Positions 61,806 through 64,000 of a stretch of 64,000 bases of DNA are shown piece after piece. The number at the start of each line of letters is the position of its first letter. Within the stretch, counting starts at the first letter, position 1. Position numbers and translations under genes: made by a program. The notes under the pieces are model-generated. The model ran no database searches. It was not told the origin of the DNA and worked only from the letters and a program-made list of their open reading frames with translations. The stretch lies in the NCBI GenBank assembly GCA_002292285.1, contig DBBP01000008.1:62001-126000 (forward strand), read 5' to 3'. The DNA is from Proteobacteria bacterium UBA981 (GTDB lineage: Bacteria; Pseudomonadota; Gammaproteobacteria; Ga0077536).

Positions 61806-63065
61806 ATGACGACCGCACAAGCGCCGCGCAAGAAAATGCTGGCCAATGTCAAAGTACTCGACTTTACCCAATACCTCGCCGGTCCCGCGGCGACTCGCTT
61901 GCTGGCCGATTTTGGTGCCGATGTGATCAAGGTCGAGCGCACCCCGGACGGTGATCTGGGTCGCAAGATTCATTTCGTGGCGCCGGGCGTGAGTGGTTTT
62001 TTTCTCGCAGCGTGCGCAGGCAAAAAGAGCGTGGCGGTTGAATTCGCCTCGGAAGAAGGGCGTGCCATTATCCGCGACCTGGTGCGCGAAACGGACGTTG
62101 TGATTGAAAATTACAGTCCCGGTGTGATGGCCAAATACGGTTTCGATTACGAATCGCTGAAAGCGATTAATCCGAATCTGATTATGGCGTCAATTTCGGG
62201 GTTTGGTCAGGAAGGGCCATCTTCGAAATTGCCGAGCTTCGACATTATCGCGCAGGCCCAAAGCGGCATGATGTCGATGACCGGTGAGCCGGACGGTCCG
62301 CCGCAGTATGTCGGTAATTACATCGGCGATCCGAACGCCGGTGTGCATGCCTCGCTGGCGATTTGCGCGGCACTGTATCAGCGTACGGTTGATGGCGAGG
62401 GGCAGTACATCGATGTCTCACAGTTGGAATCCCTGGTTTATCTGGACTACGTCAACTTCCCGGTCTCGATGATGACCGAGGGGCGTATCGCACCCCATCG
62501 CTTCGGCGGTGATTTCTATTCCATTTGCCCTTACGGTACCTACCGCTCCAAGGAGGGATACATTGTTTTCGCAGTTGCAGAGCACCAGTGGGCGCCCCTG
62601 GTGAAGGCGATGGGTATGCCTGAGCTTGAGAGCGACGAACGTTACGCCACCCAGGAAGCGCGTTGCGCGCGACGGCCTGAAGTACGCGCCTACATCGAGG
62701 ACTGGTTGCAGACTTTCAGTAATGATTCGGAGCCGCTACGCCTGCTTGCCGAAGCACGGGTCCCGTCGGCACCGATTCTGGCTATCGATCAGGTACCTCA
62801 TCATCAGCAAATCAAGGCGCGCGAACTGTTTCAGGATCTGCCGCATCCGGAACTTGGTAGTACGCCGGTTGCGCGCTCGCCGTACAAGATTGACACGATG
62901 ACGGTCGAAACGCCGTTTCGTGCCCCCTATCTTGGTGAGCATAATGAGGAAATTCTGGTCGAGTCGCTGGGTTACAGCGCAGAGCGGCTGGCTGAGCTAT
63001 ATGCCAAAGGTGTGATTGTGAAGGACGCGAAATTGGATGATTTGCGCGCGGCGGGCAAGGTTTAG
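61806..63065 (+). CDS. Class III CoA-transferase (CaiB/BaiF family)
   Basis: A complete 419-residue enzyme with AGGAA before its ATG. 'KVLDFTQYLAGPAATRLLADFGADVIKVE' region and 'DVVIENYSPGVMAKYGFDYE' are conserved, and the catalytic Asp 175 is in 'YIGDPNAGVHASLA'. It moves CoA from a donor thioester to a carboxylate through an aspartyl-CoA intermediate. Divergent from the CitE-like lyase, with which it may act on a dicarboxylate, as do the succinyl-CoA:(S)-malate or citramalate transferases with malyl/citramalyl-CoA lyases. It is followed by a hairpin at 63065-63104. Confidence 0.94.
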   Translation: MTTAQAPRKKMLANVKVLDFTQYLAGPAATRLLADFGADVIKVERTPDGDLGRKIHFVAPGVSGFFLAACAGKKSVAVEFASEEGRAIIRDLVRETDVVIENYSPGVMAKYGFDYESLKAINPNLIMASISGFGQEGPSSKLPSFDIIAQAQSGMMSMTGEPDGPPQYVGNYIGDPNAGVHASLAICAALYQRTVDGEGQYIDVSQLESLVYLDYVNFPVSMMTEGRIAPHRFGGDFYSICPYGTYRSKEGYIVFAVAEHQWAPLVKAMGMPELESDERYATQEARCARRPEVRAYIEDWLQTFSNDSEPLRLLAEARVPSAPILAIDQVPHHQQIKARELFQDLPHPELGSTPVARSPYKIDTMTVETPFRAPYLGEHNEEILVESLGYSAERLAELYAKGVIVKDAKLDDLRAAGKV

Positions 63066-63104
63066 GCGCTGCAGGATTTGGGCTGATTTTGGCCTGCAGA
63101 CGCC
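63065..63104. terminator. Hairpin after the CoA-transferase gene
   Basis: GGCGCTGCAGG (63065-63075) pairs with CCTGCAGACGCC (63093-63104) with one bulged A and a 17-nt loop. It starts at the stop codon and lies between convergent genes, but no T-run follows, so termination is uncertain. Confidence 0.4.
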
Positions 63105-63197
63105 GGCATGAAAGGCTTTAAATAGTTTCCAACTGGGGAGATTAGGTCGAAAGCCGCTTTCCACGGCGAGTTGGAAGGGTCGAAGAAACCAAGCCCC

Positions 63198-64000
63198 CTA
63201 CTTCGCGCCGTCGTCCCAGAGCCGTGTGGCGGCGGCGTAGTACTCGGGTTTGCCGGTGGTCCATATTTCCCCCCAGTGCTGCCCTCCGCCATCAACCACG
63301 ACCGTCTCGCCATTGATAAATCGCCCGCCTGGCCCGCCGATGAAAACGGCCGCCTCGGCTATTTCCCAGGGTGAGCCGGGACGCATCAATGGGTTGGTTG
63401 CCGGATATCGCGAACGCGCCTCTTCTGGGTATACCGCCCACCCTTCTGTTTCAATGGCTCCGGGCGCGATGCAATTGACGCGGATGTTGTGCGGTGCCCA
63501 CTCGACTGCTGCTTTGTTCGAAAACGCCATGACGCCGGCGCGTGCCGCAGAGGTATGTGCAACGCCGAACAACCCCTGATTGACGACAACGATATTCACG
63601 ATGCTGCCGCTATGTTGCTGCTCACGCCAGGCCTGGGCCGCGCAGTGCATCATGTGCCAGGTCCCGTGCAGGTTGGTGTTGATGACCGTTTGCCAGCCTT
63701 TTTCACTGTAATCCATGGACGGCTGTGGAAATTGGCCGCCGGCGCTGTTAACCAGCAAATCGATCGGGCCATTGTCTGCACCAATCGACGCAAACGCAGC
63801 TTCGACTGATTCGCGTTGACGAATGTCGAGAACCTGAAACGACGCCTTCAACCCCGCTGCTGTGATCGCATCGGCAACGCCTTCCAGTTTTTCCTGAGTG
63901 CGCCCACCCACGATAACGTGCGCACCCAGACGCGCCGCCAACCACGCTGTCGCGCGGCCAATGCCACTACCACCACCAGATGCAAACACGACCTGACCGT
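63198..64000 (-). CDS. SDR of the 2,4-dienoyl-CoA reductase-like type, N-terminus cut by the window edge
   Basis: About 267 residues are inside the window; the frame continues upstream past 64000 ('GQVVFASGGGSGIGRATA' at the edge), so only the first few residues are lost. Cofactor motif GGGSGIG and 'LVNSAGGQF' are present. At the active site, 'AHTSAARAGVMAF' replaces the usual Tyr-x-x-x-Lys, as in dienoyl-CoA-reductase-like relatives that lack that tyrosine. 'APGAIETEGWAVYP' and 'ETVVVDGGGQ' follow. It may reduce unsaturated acyl-CoA. Its neighbour is the convergent CoA-transferase. Confidence 0.85.
   Translation of the reverse strand, partial: GQVVFASGGGSGIGRATAWLAARLGAHVIVGGRTQEKLEGVADAITAAGLKASFQVLDIRQRESVEAAFASIGADNGPIDLLVNSAGGQFPQPSMDYSEKGWQTVINTNLHGTWHMMHCAAQAWREQQHSGSIVNIVVVNQGLFGVAHTSAARAGVMAFSNKAAVEWAPHNIRVNCIAPGAIETEGWAVYPEEARSRYPATNPLMRPGSPWEIAEAAVFIGGPGGRFINGETVVVDGGGQHWGEIWTTGKPEYYAAATRLWDDGAK

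Noticed and set aside
1..64000. Search for tRNA, rRNA, CRISPR, prophage or complete insertion sequence
   Set aside because: None was recognisable in the gaps between genes on reading; a tRNA or covariance scan could still find something short.

Overview
This window is a 64-kb stretch of the chromosome of a gammaproteobacterium, moderately GC-rich throughout except for one short AT-rich island near 58.8 kb. The gene order in four blocks (smc-zipA-ligA; nadB | rpoE-rseA-rseB-mucD ... lepA-lepB-rnc-era-recO-pdxJ-acpS; rne | rluC-sppA-maf-yceD-rpmF-plsX-fabD-fabG-acpP-fabF-pabC-mltG-tmk-holB-pilZ-tatD; queF/cysZ/gluQ) is the one familiar from Pseudomonas and its relatives. No rRNA, tRNA, CRISPR array, phage or complete insertion sequence was seen. 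The organism cannot be named from the sequence; an uncultured environmental lineage of the Pseudomonas-related Gammaproteobacteria is a reasonable guess.

Left part (1-8 kb) is accessory acyl-CoA/ketone metabolism: on the minus strand a Baeyer-Villiger-type flavin monooxygenase, a SnoaL/NTF2-like protein and a class III CoA-transferase cut by the window edge; on the plus strand an enoyl-CoA hydratase homologue; then, behind a bidirectional terminator, a minus-strand pair encoding an SCP2-type thiolase and an HMG-CoA-synthase-fold protein fused to a DUF35 (zinc ribbon plus OB fold) domain, followed by an acyl-CoA ligase. The thiolase/HMGS/DUF35 trio resembles the three-part archaeal thiolase-HMG-CoA-synthase complex, but the HMGS-like part seems to have lost all three catalytic residues. 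This is the most interesting candidate in the window.

8-18.7 kb carries a minus-strand run lptF-metH-asnS-(thiamine-binding MTH1187 family)-acyl-CoA ligase, a divergent cob(I)alamin adenosyltransferase, a periplasmic retropepsin-like protease, thrH, and queF-cysZ-gluQ, a tightly overlapped operon. 18.9-25.4 kb is smc-zipA-ligA; the NAD-dependent DNA ligase lacks its four-cysteine zinc finger. 25.4-27.8 kb has a YciK-like SDR and nadB on the minus strand.

28-40 kb holds the sigma-E envelope-stress operon (rpoE, rseA, rseB, mucD, without mucC/rseC), a small thioredoxin-fold protein, then lepA, lepB, a DUF4845 gene, rnc, era, recO, pdxJ, acpS and prfC, many joined by ATGA/GTGA overlaps. 40.2-56.1 kb holds rne with a roughly 400-nt leader, the divergent rluC, and the phospholipid/fatty-acid cluster, which has no fabH. 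Between acpP and fabF sits a strong terminator that probably lets acpP be made in excess.

56-64 kb is accessory again: a glutathionyl-hydroquinone reductase, a sulfide:quinone oxidoreductase behind a 637-bp gene-free, partly AT-rich region, a small cupin-like protein, an SDR, a CitE-like CoA lyase, a second class III CoA-transferase and an SDR of the dienoyl-CoA-reductase type cut by the right edge. A perfect 18-bp palindrome between the lyase and the CoA-transferase looks like an operator whose regulator is outside the window.
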